The notes beneath the pieces were generated by a model. The model saw only the letters and a list, made by a program, of their open reading frames with translations. It had not been told where the DNA came from and searched no databases. Both the position numbers and the translations under genes were made by a program. Source: CAVXYG01 sp963766005 (lineage in GTDB: Bacteria > Actinomycetota > Actinomycetes > S36-B12 > GCA-2699445). Taken from it: a stretch of DNA of 64,000 bases. The DNA is taken from the NCBI GenBank assembly GCA_963766005.1, contig CAVXYG010000006.1:310001-374000 (forward strand), written 5' to 3'. Position 1 is the first letter of the stretch. Every line of letters begins with the position of its first letter. Positions 53,919 to 62,282 of this stretch are shown piece after piece.

Positions 53919-55398
53919 ACGCGCGCCGCAGTGCGGCCTTCAGCCCCTTGTTCACCTGGCGCAGGACGTCCAACCGCGCCGTGTACTTGTCGTTGGCCCC
54001 GATGATGTGCCACGGCGCGAGCGGCGAGGACGTACGCAGCACCATCTGATCGACGGCCTGGACGTAGTCGTCCCACTTCTCGCGGTTGCGGTAGTCCTCT
54101 TCCGTGATCTTGTGGCGCTTCTCCGGCGTCTGCTCGCGGGCCTGGAACCGGGCGAGCTGCTCCTCGGGCGAGATATGCAGCCAGAACTTGGCCACGTAGT
54201 AGCCGCGCTCGACCATCTGGTCCTCGAAATCGTTGATCTCGTCATAGGCCCGTTGCCACTCGGCCGGAGTGGCGAAGCCCTCGATGCGCTCCACCAGGAC
54301 TCGGCCGTACCACGTCCGGTCGTAGATCACGAACTTGCCGGCCGCCGGCAGATCGCGCCAGAAGCGCCACAGGTAGTGGTACTTGCGCTCCTCCTCGGTG
54401 GGTGCGGCGGTAGGGATGACGCGGTAGTCGCCGGCTTCCAACGACTGCGTGATGCGGCGGATAGCCCCACCCTTGCCGCCAGCGTCCCAGCCCTCGAACG
54501 CGAGCACCGTGGACACGCCCCGCGCCCGTGCCTCCATCGACAGGGCGTGCAACGATCGCTGGAGGTGGTTCAACTCCCGCTTGTAGGTCGCGCGGTCGGT
54601 TGTCTGCGACAGGTCCACACCGTCGAGCACGGTCGCCTGCCGCACCCCTGGGGCGAACAGTTTGGGGCTGACCGCCGGGCTCTGCGGCGGTTCCTCCTCC
54701 ATGCGCGCGGTGATGGCCTCGAGGATCGTGCGCGCCACGGAGACGTCGCGGTAGCGGCCGTTCGTCGCTTCGACCACGGTCCAGGGAGCACCTGCCAGGG
54801 AGGTGGTGCGGAGCAGTCGCTCCAGCTTCTGCCCGCTCTCCTTCAACACGTCCAGTTGCGCCCAATCGCGCTGGTCGACCCGCCAGCCCTCCTCCTTGTC
54901 CTTCTCCGCCTTCTTCATGCGCTTCTTCTGCACGGCGGGGTCGGTGTGGAGGAACAGCTTGATGATGAGGGTCCCCTCGGCCACGAGCGCCTCCTGGATG
55001 TGCTCCAGGTGCTGCACGGCGCTGGTGAAGTCCTCGTCGGAGATCTCACCGGCCAGGTTCTCCTGCAGTAGCCGCATCAGGCCGCCGGCCACGATGGCGA
55101 TCCGGCCCTTGGCCGGCAGGTTGCGCCACAGCCGCCAGAAGCGCGGGCGCATCGCCTCATCCTCGGAGAACGGCCCCATCACGTGCGTCTGGATGTACCG
55201 CGCATCCAGCCATTCGTTGAGCCGGTTCACCACTGCGTTGCCCGCGAGCCGGTCGTCCCCGGCGACGAAGATGAGCACCGAGAAATCGGCCGTTCGCAGG
55301 TCGTACTGCGCGTTGACCAGGTCCACCCGCAGCTGGGGGACGATCTCGTTGAACTCCTCTTTGGTGAGTTTGTTGCCCAACTCCGACGCCTCGAGCAT
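53914..55398 (-). CDS. Two-domain PPK2 (polyphosphate:AMP phosphotransferase-like)
   Basis: A 494-residue protein with two PPK2 domains, the layout of PAP (class II) enzymes that phosphorylate AMP with polyphosphate. The C-terminal domain is intact: Walker A FEGWDAGGKGGAIRR (about 301-315), lid and Walker B IYDRTWYGRVLVER (358-371), and WLHISPEEQLARFQAREQTP. The N-terminal domain has a degenerate loop, FVAGDDRLAGNAVVNRL (44-60), lacking GKG, and VAGGLMRLL where DRTWYGR would be, so only the C-terminal half should be catalytic. It may help the cell use polyphosphate under stress. Confidence 0.92.
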   Translation of the reverse strand: MLEASELGNKLTKEEFNEIVPQLRVDLVNAQYDLRTADFSVLIFVAGDDRLAGNAVVNRLNEWLDARYIQTHVMGPFSEDEAMRPRFWRLWRNLPAKGRIAIVAGGLMRLLQENLAGEISDEDFTSAVQHLEHIQEALVAEGTLIIKLFLHTDPAVQKKRMKKAEKDKEEGWRVDQRDWAQLDVLKESGQKLERLLRTTSLAGAPWTVVEATNGRYRDVSVARTILEAITARMEEEPPQSPAVSPKLFAPGVRQATVLDGVDLSQTTDRATYKRELNHLQRSLHALSMEARARGVSTVLAFEGWDAGGKGGAIRRITQSLEAGDYRVIPTAAPTEEERKYHYLWRFWRDLPAAGKFVIYDRTWYGRVLVERIEGFATPAEWQRAYDEINDFEDQMVERGYYVAKFWLHISPEEQLARFQAREQTPEKRHKITEEDYRNREKWDDYVQAVDQMVLRTSSPLAPWHIIGANDKYTARLDVLRQVNKGLKAALRRAS

Positions 55399-55641
55399 GT
55401 CGACCTCCTACGGTGGACCCGGTCCGGCAAACCTATCGCGCCACCGGTGGCGACGGAGGGTTCTCCCGCCCGGGGCATGCCAGGCAGGGACCCCCGCGGT
55501 GCGGCATTTGCCGAGGTGGTTCGACCGCGGCCTTCGCCGCCCCGCGATCCGTGCGCCTGACCGCCGTGCGCAGCGTCCGCCTGGCCGGTGGTTCGTCTCC
55601 TGCCGGTGCCCTGCAGTTGGCCGGCGGATGGGCCCGCTGCA

Positions 55642-57636
55642 CTAGTCCAGGAGCACGCGCTGACGGACCGCGCCCACGATTTCGGCCACGGCCTCCGCGA
55701 TCGGGACGCCGTTCTTCTGTTGCCCGCTGCGGTACCTGAACGACACTGCGCCGGCGGCCATGTCGTCGTCGCCGGCGAGCAGCATGTACGGCACCTTCTG
55801 CTTCTGCGCAGTGCGGATCTTCTTCTGCATCCGGTCGTCGGATGCGTCCACCTCCATCCGCACGCCCTGCTCCCGCAGCCCGGCAGCGACGTCGCGCAGG
55901 TAGGGCACATGCGCATCGGTGATGGGAATGCCCACGACCTGCACCGGTGCCAACCACGGGGGGAAGGCACCTGCGTAGTGCTCGGTCAGCACTCCGATGA
56001 ACCGCTCGATCGATCCGAACAGCGCCCGATGGATCATGATGGGCCGCTGGCGGGTGCCGTCCGGGGCTTGGTACTCCAGCTCGAAGCGCTGGGGCAGCTG
56101 GAAGTCGAGTTGGATGGTCGACATCTGCCACGTGCGACCGATCGCGTCCTTGGCCTGCACGGAGATCTTCGGGCCGTAGAAGGCTGCGCCGCCCGGATCG
56201 GGGACGAGCTCCAGACCTGAGTCGAGGGCGGCCTGCGCCAAGGCCTCGGTCGCCTCCTCCCACTCGGCCGGCTCACCGACGTACTTCTCCGGATCGCGGG
56301 TGGACAGCTCCAGGTAGAAGTCGTCCAGGCCGTAGTCGCGCAGCAGGTCCAGCACGAAGCCCAGGAGCGACTTCAACTCCTCGTGCATCTGCTCGCGCGT
56401 GCAGTAGATGTGGGCGTCGTCCTGCGTCATCCCGCGCACTCGGGTGAGGCCCTGGATCACGCCGGACTTCTCGTAGCGGTACACCGAGCCGAACTCGAAC
56501 AGCCGCAGCGGCAGTTCGCGGTAGGAACGGCCCCGGCTGCGGTAGATGAGGTTGTGGAACGGGCAGTTCATCGGCTTGAGGTAGTAGTCCTGGCCCTGTC
56601 GCTTGACGTGCCCGTCGGCGTCCCGCTCCTCGTCCAGGTGCATCTTGGGGAACATCCCGTCGGCGTACCACTCCAGGTGGCCGCTGGTCTCGAACAGCGC
56701 GCCCTTCGTGATGTGCGGCGTCGTCACGAAGTCGTAGCCGGACTCCTCGTGGCGGCGGCGCGAGTAGTCCTCCATGACGCGGCGCAGCGTGCCGCCCTTG
56801 GGATGGAAGACAGGCAGGCCGGAGCCGATCTCCTCCGGGAAGGAGAACAGGTCGAGTTCGGCGCCCAGGCGTCGGTGGTCGCGCCGCTGGGCCTCGGCGA
56901 GGAAGTCGAGATGGGCCTGCAGGTCCTGCTTGGTCGCCCAGGCGGTGCCGTAGATCCGCTGCAGGTCCTCCTGCGACTGGTCGCCGAGCCAGTAGGCGGC
57001 GCTGGAGCGCATGACCTTGACCGCGTTGGCGGGGATGTACCGGGTGTGCGGAACGTGGGGCCCGCGGCACAGGTCGTTCCACACGATCTCGCCGCTGCGG
57101 TCGAGGTTGTCGTAGATGGTCAGCTCGGTGCCGCCCACCTCCATGACGTCGGCGCCGCCCTCGCTCCCGATCAGGCGCAGCTTGTACTGCTCCGCTGCGA
57201 GCTCGCGGCGGGCCTCGCCCTCGTCCACAACCCGGCGGCGGAACCGCTGGCCGGACTTGATGATGCCCACCATCTTCTTCTCGATCGCCTTCAGGTCGTC
57301 CGGCGCGAACGGCTGCGGCGCGTCGAAGTCGTAGTAGAAGCCGTCCTTGATCGGCGGGCCGACACCGAGCATCGTGCCCGGGTACAGCTCCTGGACGGCC
57401 TGCGCCATCACGTGGGCGGCGGAGTGGCGCAGGACGAAGAGACCCTCGGGGCTCTCCACCGACACCGGCTCTACCAGGTCGCCGTCGAACAGGGTCGTGT
57501 CGAGGTCGCGCAACTCCCCGTTGATCAGGCTCACCACAATGCTGCGGTCATGGCCGAACAGAGCCAGCGCGGTGTCGCCCTGAGCGATTTCCCGCTGTTC
57601 CTCGGCGCCGTCGCGGCTAATGGTGATCACGGACAC
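55642..57636 (-). CDS. thrS: Threonine--tRNA ligase
   Basis: A 664-residue class II synthetase. An N-terminal TGS domain is followed by the editing/SAD domain with RHSAAHVMAQAVQELYPG. Then come motif 1, the zinc site with LKPMNCPFHNLIYRSRGRSY, motif 2 around LFEFGSVYRYEKSGVIQGLT, FYGPKISVQAKDAIGRTWQM, motif 3 MIHRALFGSIERFIGVLTEH, and an anticodon-binding C-terminus. The GTG start has a ggggag ribosome site. No T-box leader is visible upstream. Confidence 0.97.
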   Translation of the reverse strand: MSVITISRDGAEEQREIAQGDTALALFGHDRSIVVSLINGELRDLDTTLFDGDLVEPVSVESPEGLFVLRHSAAHVMAQAVQELYPGTMLGVGPPIKDGFYYDFDAPQPFAPDDLKAIEKKMVGIIKSGQRFRRRVVDEGEARRELAAEQYKLRLIGSEGGADVMEVGGTELTIYDNLDRSGEIVWNDLCRGPHVPHTRYIPANAVKVMRSSAAYWLGDQSQEDLQRIYGTAWATKQDLQAHLDFLAEAQRRDHRRLGAELDLFSFPEEIGSGLPVFHPKGGTLRRVMEDYSRRRHEESGYDFVTTPHITKGALFETSGHLEWYADGMFPKMHLDEERDADGHVKRQGQDYYLKPMNCPFHNLIYRSRGRSYRELPLRLFEFGSVYRYEKSGVIQGLTRVRGMTQDDAHIYCTREQMHEELKSLLGFVLDLLRDYGLDDFYLELSTRDPEKYVGEPAEWEEATEALAQAALDSGLELVPDPGGAAFYGPKISVQAKDAIGRTWQMSTIQLDFQLPQRFELEYQAPDGTRQRPIMIHRALFGSIERFIGVLTEHYAGAFPPWLAPVQVVGIPITDAHVPYLRDVAAGLREQGVRMEVDASDDRMQKKIRTAQKQKVPYMLLAGDDDMAAGAVSFRYRSGQQKNGVPIAEAVAEIVGAVRQRVLLD

Positions 57637-57752
57637 GCGTCTGCTCCCCTATCGACTGACTGCCCCCGATCGTACTGCCCGGCCCAGCTCCGGGACGGCG
57701 GGAACGCCGGCACGTCAGCTCCTGCGCTGCATTGCAGAACAGCGCTTCGCCC

Positions 57753-58427
57753 TCAGCGCGGGGAGTAGTCCTTCACCACCGCCCGGCACGGGGTGCCCTC
57801 GACCCCGGCCAGCTTCAGCGGGAACGCCTCCAACCACAACGGGCCAGGTCCCAGCCGCTCGAGGTGGAGCAGCCCCTCGAGCAGCAGCACCTCTGCTCGG
57901 CAGAGCGCCACGTTGACGTCGTAGTCGGTCGTGACGCGGGATTCCACCCCGACCGAATCGATGGCCACCATGCTGACGCCGCTGTCTGCCAACCAGTGCG
58001 CGACCTCCAGGGACAGGCCTGGCCTGCGCGCGGCGTCCAGTCGGCCATCGCGGATCACCTCGGCCATGTGGCCGGTGCGCAGGAGGAGGATGCGCCCGGT
58101 CAAGTCCCGTCCGCCGAGTAGGCGCAGGAATTCCGGCAGTTCGGTGTCGCGGCCCCGGCCGGGCAGGTCGACCACGACCGCCTCGCCCTCGAAGCGCTTC
58201 AGCGGGAAGGTCTCGATCGTCGAGCCGCCGGCCAGGAAGTACCGCGGGCCCTGGATGTGGGTGCCGGCCTGCGTCGGCATCGACACGTGGTGCACGTACT
58301 CGGGGTTGGCGCCGGTGAGGAAGTTGAACGGCCCCGTCACTTCGACCGGGGCATCCCCGGGGAACGTGAAGCCGTCCAGCCACATGGAGATGTCGACCAG
58401 ATCGTACGGGCCTGCGAAACGGTGCAC
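57753..58427 (-). CDS. Cyclase-family protein (kynurenine formamidase-like) with altered metal site
   Basis: A 224-residue member of the cyclase/KynB fold. VDISMWLDGFTFPGDAPVEV is the usual N-terminal strand, and VSMPTQAGTHIQGPRYFLAG aligns with the HxGTHxD metal motif of active enzymes. Here the first His is Q53 and the Asp is Q59; only H57 remains. LLRTGHMAEV, SMVAIDSVGVESRVTTDYDV and CRAEVLLLEGLLHL follow in normal order. The loss of two metal ligands suggests a different chemistry or a non-enzymatic role. The ATG at 58427 lies 82 bases downstream of the tRNA-Val gene on the same strand. Confidence 0.82.
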   Translation of the reverse strand: MHRFAGPYDLVDISMWLDGFTFPGDAPVEVTGPFNFLTGANPEYVHHVSMPTQAGTHIQGPRYFLAGGSTIETFPLKRFEGEAVVVDLPGRGRDTELPEFLRLLGGRDLTGRILLLRTGHMAEVIRDGRLDAARRPGLSLEVAHWLADSGVSMVAIDSVGVESRVTTDYDVNVALCRAEVLLLEGLLHLERLGPGPLWLEAFPLKLAGVEGTPCRAVVKDYSPR

Positions 58428-58508
58428 GAGATCATCCTGGCACTCGTCGGCCGAGGCGGTTGCGCTCGATAGCGAGGCTCCACCCGAGCGCCGCGAAGTA
58501 TTCGGGGG

Positions 58509-58581
58509 TGGGCGATACTGGATTCGAACCAGTGACCTCTCGCGTGTGAGGCGAGCGCTCTAACCGCTGAGCTAATCGCCC
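58509..58581 (-). tRNA. tRNA-Val (anticodon CAC)
   Basis: A 73-base cloverleaf: acceptor GGGCGAT pairs with ATCGCCC, with a D-arm TAGCTCAGCGGTTAGAGC. The anticodon stem CTCGC/GCGAG encloses loop CTCACAC with anticodon CAC, and the T-arm contains GGTTCGAATCC. The discriminator base is A; CCA is not encoded. Confidence 0.97.
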
Positions 58582-58643
58582 GAATGGGCAGGATCAGAGT
58601 ACCGCATGCGCCGGCAGCTGCTGCACCGGACCGTGGCGGCCCT

Positions 58644-59366
58644 TCACCAAGGCCACGGAATGCCGTTGGTCGTGATGTACCAGATCCCCACTCCGATTGC
58701 GGTGAGGCTGGCCACAACGGTGAGGCCGGTGACCACCATCTGCTGCCGACGAGAGAGCCTGCGCACCCGGGCAGCCTCGGCCCGGACCCGGCGCCGCACC
58801 GGCGTCATCAGCCGGTTCGCCCACGTGTATTCGCTGGCAAGGATCGCCAAGCCCAACAGGATCGACCCCCAGCCTGGTCCCGGGAGCACGAGCAGAGCGA
58901 TACCCAGGCAGACGAAGGACAGTCCCACCAGGAGCACCAGAGCACGCCAAGTCACGTTCACGACGGTGTTCTGGCGCGGGTCCCGCCGCCGGTGCACCTT
59001 CTTGGGGACGGCCTTGCCGAAGGCCGAGTTGACGCTGTCGACGAAGTCCTCGGTGCGCTCGCCGAAGCGCTCGAGTCGTGGGTTGCCCTTGCGCTGCGGT
59101 CCGGTCCCCTCCGGCCTGTCCGCGGCATCGGTCGAGCCGGAATCGACCGCACGGGTGAACCTGCGCCGGCCACCGTCGGATGTGCCGGGGGCAGGGTCGC
59201 CACTGCCGTCATCATGGGAATGCTGGGTGTGGCGATCGGCCGCGCGGGGAGGTGCCACGTGATCGGAATCCCCTGCGGTGCCGGAACTGCCCGGCGCGGA
59301 CGCGGCAGCCCCGGCGGCCGGACCGAACCCAGCGGCCGCCTGCGCGATTGCCCAGGGGTTGCCCAC
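58644..59366 (-). CDS. PGPGW-family membrane protein (TIGR02611-like)
   Basis: A 240-residue protein with a long Ala/Gly/Pro/Asp-rich N-terminal half and a C-terminal membrane part. LVLLVGLSFVCLGIALLVLP, the hallmark PGPGWGSILLGLAILASEYT, and a last helix VTGLTVVASLTAIGVGIWYI. A Lys/Arg-rich segment (VPKKVHRRRDPR) precedes the first helix. Function is unknown in the family. The start at GTG 59366 avoids overlap with the divergent SsgA-like gene and lies seven bases after a TAGTGT box, suggesting a leaderless transcript. Confidence 0.76.
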   Translation of the reverse strand: MGNPWAIAQAAAGFGPAAGAAASAPGSSGTAGDSDHVAPPRAADRHTQHSHDDGSGDPAPGTSDGGRRRFTRAVDSGSTDAADRPEGTGPQRKGNPRLERFGERTEDFVDSVNSAFGKAVPKKVHRRRDPRQNTVVNVTWRALVLLVGLSFVCLGIALLVLPGPGWGSILLGLAILASEYTWANRLMTPVRRRVRAEAARVRRLSRRQQMVVTGLTVVASLTAIGVGIWYITTNGIPWPW

Positions 59367-59373
59367 GACTTCA

Positions 59374-59379
59374 ACACTA
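59374..59379 (-). promoter_or_regulatory. Possible leaderless -10 box for the PGPGW gene
   Basis: TAGTGT on the minus strand ends seven bases before the GTG start, and CTGCCA lies 18 bases further upstream as a weak -35. The mRNA would then begin at or near the start codon. The gap to the divergent SsgA-like gene is only 70 bases, so its promoter must overlap. Confidence 0.32.
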
Positions 59380-59436
59380 CGCGGAGGTTTGGGTCGGTGG
59401 CAGACGGGCATAACGGGGGCGAGGGAAGGAGTGCCT

Positions 59437-59913
59437 ATGGCAAGCACCACGCCGAACGCTGATCACGTCTCGCGGGACATCGAGATGCACATCCTGCTCG
59501 ACAACGGCGGTGCGCTGCCGATGCCGTGCACGATGTCTTACTCCGTGACGGACCCGTTCGCGGTCAGTGCCACGTTCCGTTCAGCCGAGGGCAGCGTGAC
59601 GTGGGTGTTCAGCCGGGATCTCCTCATCGACGGGCTGCGAGGTGCCGCTGGCCACGGCGACATCCGGGTGGCGACGCATCACCGTACTGCCCGCTCCTTG
59701 GTCGTGCTGGAGCTGTCCTCGCCCAGCGGCCGAGCCGAGATGGAGGCCCCCTTCGAGCAGGTGCAGGCTTTCGTGTCGGAGACCGTCGACCTGCTGCCCC
59801 CGGGCTTCGAGTGGCAGTACCTCAACTTCGACTCCGGCCTCGCCGCGCTGCTTGCCGACGAGTCGCCGATGCACGACCCCGACCAGTATCCCGATCGGAT
59901 GACCGAGAACTAG
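59437..59913 (+). CDS. SsgA-like sporulation/cell-division regulator
   Basis: A 158-residue SALP-family protein. CTMSYSVTDPFAVSATFRSA, VTWVFSRDLLIDGL, GHGDIRVATHHRTARSLVVL and ELSSPSGRAEMEAPFEQVQA follow the SsgA/SsgB order, with the ending FVSETVDLLPPGFE. In Streptomyces these proteins position FtsZ and steer septum and spore-wall formation; they are known only from actinomycetes with complex morphology. The ATG has a ggaagga ribosome site. It is divergent from the PGPGW gene and converges on pabC with three bases between stops. Which SALP subtype it is cannot be told. Confidence 0.92.
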   Translation: MASTTPNADHVSRDIEMHILLDNGGALPMPCTMSYSVTDPFAVSATFRSAEGSVTWVFSRDLLIDGLRGAAGHGDIRVATHHRTARSLVVLELSSPSGRAEMEAPFEQVQAFVSETVDLLPPGFEWQYLNFDSGLAALLADESPMHDPDQYPDRMTEN

Positions 59914-59916
59914 CGA

Positions 59917-60741
59917 CTACGGGTCCGGGTCATCGAGCGCCCGTTCCAGGAACGCTCGGGCCAGCCTATCGGCCTGTTCCCGTCCACCGACTGCGCGACC
60001 GTCCACCCGGGCCACCGGGTGGACGTTGCGCGTGGAGGAGGTGATGAACACCTCGTCCGCGGCGTCCAGGTCTGCTGGCGCAAGCGTGGCCTCGGCGGCC
60101 GCGAACCACTCCAGCACAAGCCCGCGCGTGACACCGGCGAGGCATCCGCTGCCCAGCCCCGGAGTGGTGATGGTTCCACCGCGGATGAGGAAGAGGTTGG
60201 ATCCTGTCCCTTCGCAGAGCTCGCCCCGGGTGTTGCGCAGGATGGCCTCGGAAGCCCCGGCCCGCTTCGCCAGCGCCAGCGCCACCGCGTTCTCCGCGTA
60301 GGAGGTGGACTTCACCCCCGCCAGCGGGCCCTGCTCGTTGCGCGGCCACGGCGCGCTCACCACCTCGGCGGTCGGCGGCCACGGTGAGCCCGGGGCCGCA
60401 ACCGCGATGAGCGTGACCGGCCCGTCCCCCCGGTCGCTGCCGAGAGGCCCCTCCCCCGAGGTGTACGTGACCCGGACTCGGCCGTGGTCGTCCAAGTCGG
60501 CGCGGTTGGCTGCGACCACGTCTGCCATGGCAGCGGCGACGAGCTCCGGATCAGGCTCGGCCAACCCCGTCAACCGAGCCGATCGGCGCAACCGTTCGAT
60601 GTGCCGGGTGGGAGCGAAGGGCTCACCACGCAGCAGCCGCAGGGTTTCGAACACGCCGTCGCCGACCGTGAGACCGTGATCGAGCACCGAGACCCGCGCC
60701 TGCTCCAGCGGCAGGACGCGGCCGTTGAGCCACACGCGCAT
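59917..60741 (-). CDS. pabC: 4-amino-4-deoxychorismate lyase (class IV aminotransferase fold)
   Basis: A 274-residue PLP enzyme that releases pyruvate from aminodeoxychorismate, giving p-aminobenzoate for folate. MRVWLNGRVLPLEQARVSVL and DHGLTVGDGVFETLRLLRGE form the N-terminal signature. The PLP lysine is in LAGVKSTSYAENAVAL, and CEGTGSNLFLIRGG and ADEVFITSSTRNVHPVARVD follow. A branched-chain or D-amino-acid aminotransferase is the alternative, but the adjacent pabB makes the lyase much more likely. Confidence 0.89.
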   Translation of the reverse strand: MRVWLNGRVLPLEQARVSVLDHGLTVGDGVFETLRLLRGEPFAPTRHIERLRRSARLTGLAEPDPELVAAAMADVVAANRADLDDHGRVRVTYTSGEGPLGSDRGDGPVTLIAVAAPGSPWPPTAEVVSAPWPRNEQGPLAGVKSTSYAENAVALALAKRAGASEAILRNTRGELCEGTGSNLFLIRGGTITTPGLGSGCLAGVTRGLVLEWFAAAEATLAPADLDAADEVFITSSTRNVHPVARVDGRAVGGREQADRLARAFLERALDDPDP

Positions 60742-60805
60742 ACCGCCACCGTACGACGTGGATCTCTGCGAGGGGCGGTGCGACGCCGGACTCGCCGGCC
60801 CGCGA

Positions 60806-61871
60806 TCAGCGCGAGCGGGTCGCAGGGTGCCACGAGCCAGCGGCGGCCGAGAGGAGACGGGCTGCCTTCAGCTCCGTCTCCTCCCACTCTCGCCGGGGGT
60901 CGCTGCCCCAGGTGATGCCGGCGCCGGTCCCGAATCGGACGACACCGTCCAGGCTTGACCAGAACGTCCGGATCCCTACCGCGAGGACGCGCCCTGCCCT
61001 CATCGGCGTCCACCCAGCCGATGGCGCCGCAGTAGGGCCCACGCTCGACGGGTTCCAAGGCGCGCAAGAGACGCACCGCGCTTTCCTTCGGGGCGCCGCT
61101 CACCGATCCCGGCGGCAGCATCGCTGCCAGGATCGCCGGCCACTCGGCGCTGCCGCGCAGCTGGCCGACCACATCGGAGACCAGGTGGACCAGCCCCGGG
61201 TGGCGCTCGTGCGCCAGCAACCGCGAGACCCGCACGCTGCCCGGAACGCAGATGCGCGACAGGTCGTTGCGCATGAGGTCCACGATCATCACGTTCTCCG
61301 CCTGGTCCTTCACCAACAGGTCCTCCGGAGAACGTCCCGTGCCCTTGATCGGCCCGGTGCGGACGTCGCGACCGCGGCGCTCGAGGAACAGCTCCGGCGA
61401 CGCTGTCGCGACCTGCAGTCCAGGCAGCCGGACGAAGCCCTCGTAGGGTGCCGGGTTGCGCTCGCAGAGCAGGACGTGCAGGCCGCCGAGGTCGGTGGCT
61501 GCCGGATCGGGCAGCTCGGCGGTCAGCACGCGACAGACATTGGCCTGATACACGTCCCCGCGGCCGATGCTCTCGCGCACCGTCGAGACCGCGTCCTGGT
61601 ATTCGCCGCGCGACATCGAGGAGTGCCAGGACAGAGGCGCGGGCCCCGCCCACGGGCCCGCAGCGGCGCTCGGCGGCCCGGCGCGCCAGTGCTGGAACCG
61701 CGCGGCAGTGAAGGCCCCCTCGAAGTCGATCACCACCGCCCATCTCCCGCCCGAGTCCAGCACGGAGGGATCGTCGGCGAGTTCCACCAGGTCGCGGCCG
61801 ATGAGGCCGGAGAAGCGCGCGCACGGCTCCCTCAGTGCCGGTGGGTCCGCCGTGGTCACACCCGCGATCAT
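60806..61871 (-). CDS. pabB: Aminodeoxychorismate synthase component I (one frame break)
   Basis: A chorismate-binding enzyme of about 354 residues that adds ammonia to chorismate at C4. The catalytic Lys is in GPIKGTGRSPEDLLVKDQAE; Lys at this position marks PabB rather than TrpE. ENVMIVDLMRNDLSRICVPG, HLVSDVVGQLRG, MLPPGSVSGAPKESAV and YCGAIGWVDAD follow. After a shift near 61000 the sequence continues AGRVLAVGIRTFWSSLDG to the stop at 60806. The glutaminase PabA is not in the window. The ATG at 61871 is used; a GTG 12 bases downstream is also possible. Confidence 0.92.
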
Positions 61872-61910
61872 GCCCACTCGGGCCCAGATGATGGCGCGCG
61901 GAGCCCTGCT

Positions 61911-61939
61911 TTGTCGCAGGCCTCTGCGTCGGCTATGGT
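61911..61939 (+). promoter_or_regulatory. Promoter of the tRNA-Gly/Cys/Val cluster
   Basis: TTGTCG (61911-61916) and TATGGT (61934-61939) are spaced by 17 bases, a good sigma-70/HrdB layout. They lie 25 bases before the tRNA-Gly gene. Confidence 0.5.
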
Positions 61940-61964
61940 TGTCCCCGATGCCGAGCGCATCACT

Positions 61965-62037
61965 GCGGACGTGGCTCAGTTGGTAGAGCATCACCTTGCC
62001 AAGGTGAGGGTCGCGGGTTCGAATCCCGTCGTCCGCT
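61965..62037 (+). tRNA. tRNA-Gly (anticodon GCC)
   Basis: A 73-base cloverleaf: acceptor GCGGACG pairs with CGTCCGC. The anticodon stem TCACC/GGTGA encloses loop TTGCCAA (anticodon GCC), and the T-loop is GGTTCGAATCC. The discriminator is T; CCA is not encoded. Confidence 0.97.
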
Positions 62038-62085
62038 CGAGCGGCTTCGTTTTCCCAGAGGCAATTTGGGATACGGGACGGTCAG

Positions 62086-62156
62086 GGTGGCGTGGCCGAG
62101 AGGCGAGGCAACGGACTGCAAATCCGTCTACACGGGTTCAAATCCCGTCGCCACCT
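62086..62156 (+). tRNA. tRNA-Cys (anticodon GCA)
   Basis: A 71-base cloverleaf: acceptor GGTGGCG pairs with CGCCACC. The anticodon stem CGGA/TCCG region encloses CTGCAAA (anticodon GCA), and the T-arm has GGTTCAAATCCC. The discriminator U73 is the known tRNA-Cys identity base. Confidence 0.97.
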
Positions 62157-62166
62157 CGGTTGTTCG

Positions 62167-62239
62167 GGGCGATTGGCGCAGTGGCTAGCGCGCTTCCTTG
62201 ACACGGAAGAGGTCACAGGTTCGATCCCTGTATCGCCCA
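62167..62239 (+). tRNA. tRNA-Val (anticodon GAC)
   Basis: A 73-base cloverleaf: acceptor GGGCGAT pairs with ATCGCCC. The anticodon stem CTTCC/GGAAG encloses loop TTGACAC (anticodon GAC), and the T-arm has GGTTCGATCCC. It shares its acceptor stem with the CAC isoacceptor at 58509. Discriminator A; CCA is not encoded. Confidence 0.97.
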
Positions 62240-62267
62240 CCCATAGTCCGGCACCATCGCGGGCATT

Positions 62268-62282
62268 CCGCCGCTTCGGCGG
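62268..62282 (+). terminator. Hairpin after the tRNA cluster
   Basis: CCGCC and GGCGG pair around a five-base loop (GCTTC), 28 bases after the last tRNA. No T-run is present. It is the only clear stem before the next gene. Confidence 0.35.

Noticed and set aside
55399..55641. Possible small gene between PPK2 and thrS
   Set aside because: Only short Arg/Pro-rich frames without ribosome sites; treated as intergenic.
55642..57753. T-box riboswitch upstream of thrS
   Set aside because: No T-box sequence or antiterminator stem is seen in the 116 bases before the start.
58644..59450. Longer form of the PGPGW protein starting at 59450
   Set aside because: It would overlap the start and ribosome site of the divergent SsgA-like gene; the added residues show nothing recognisable.
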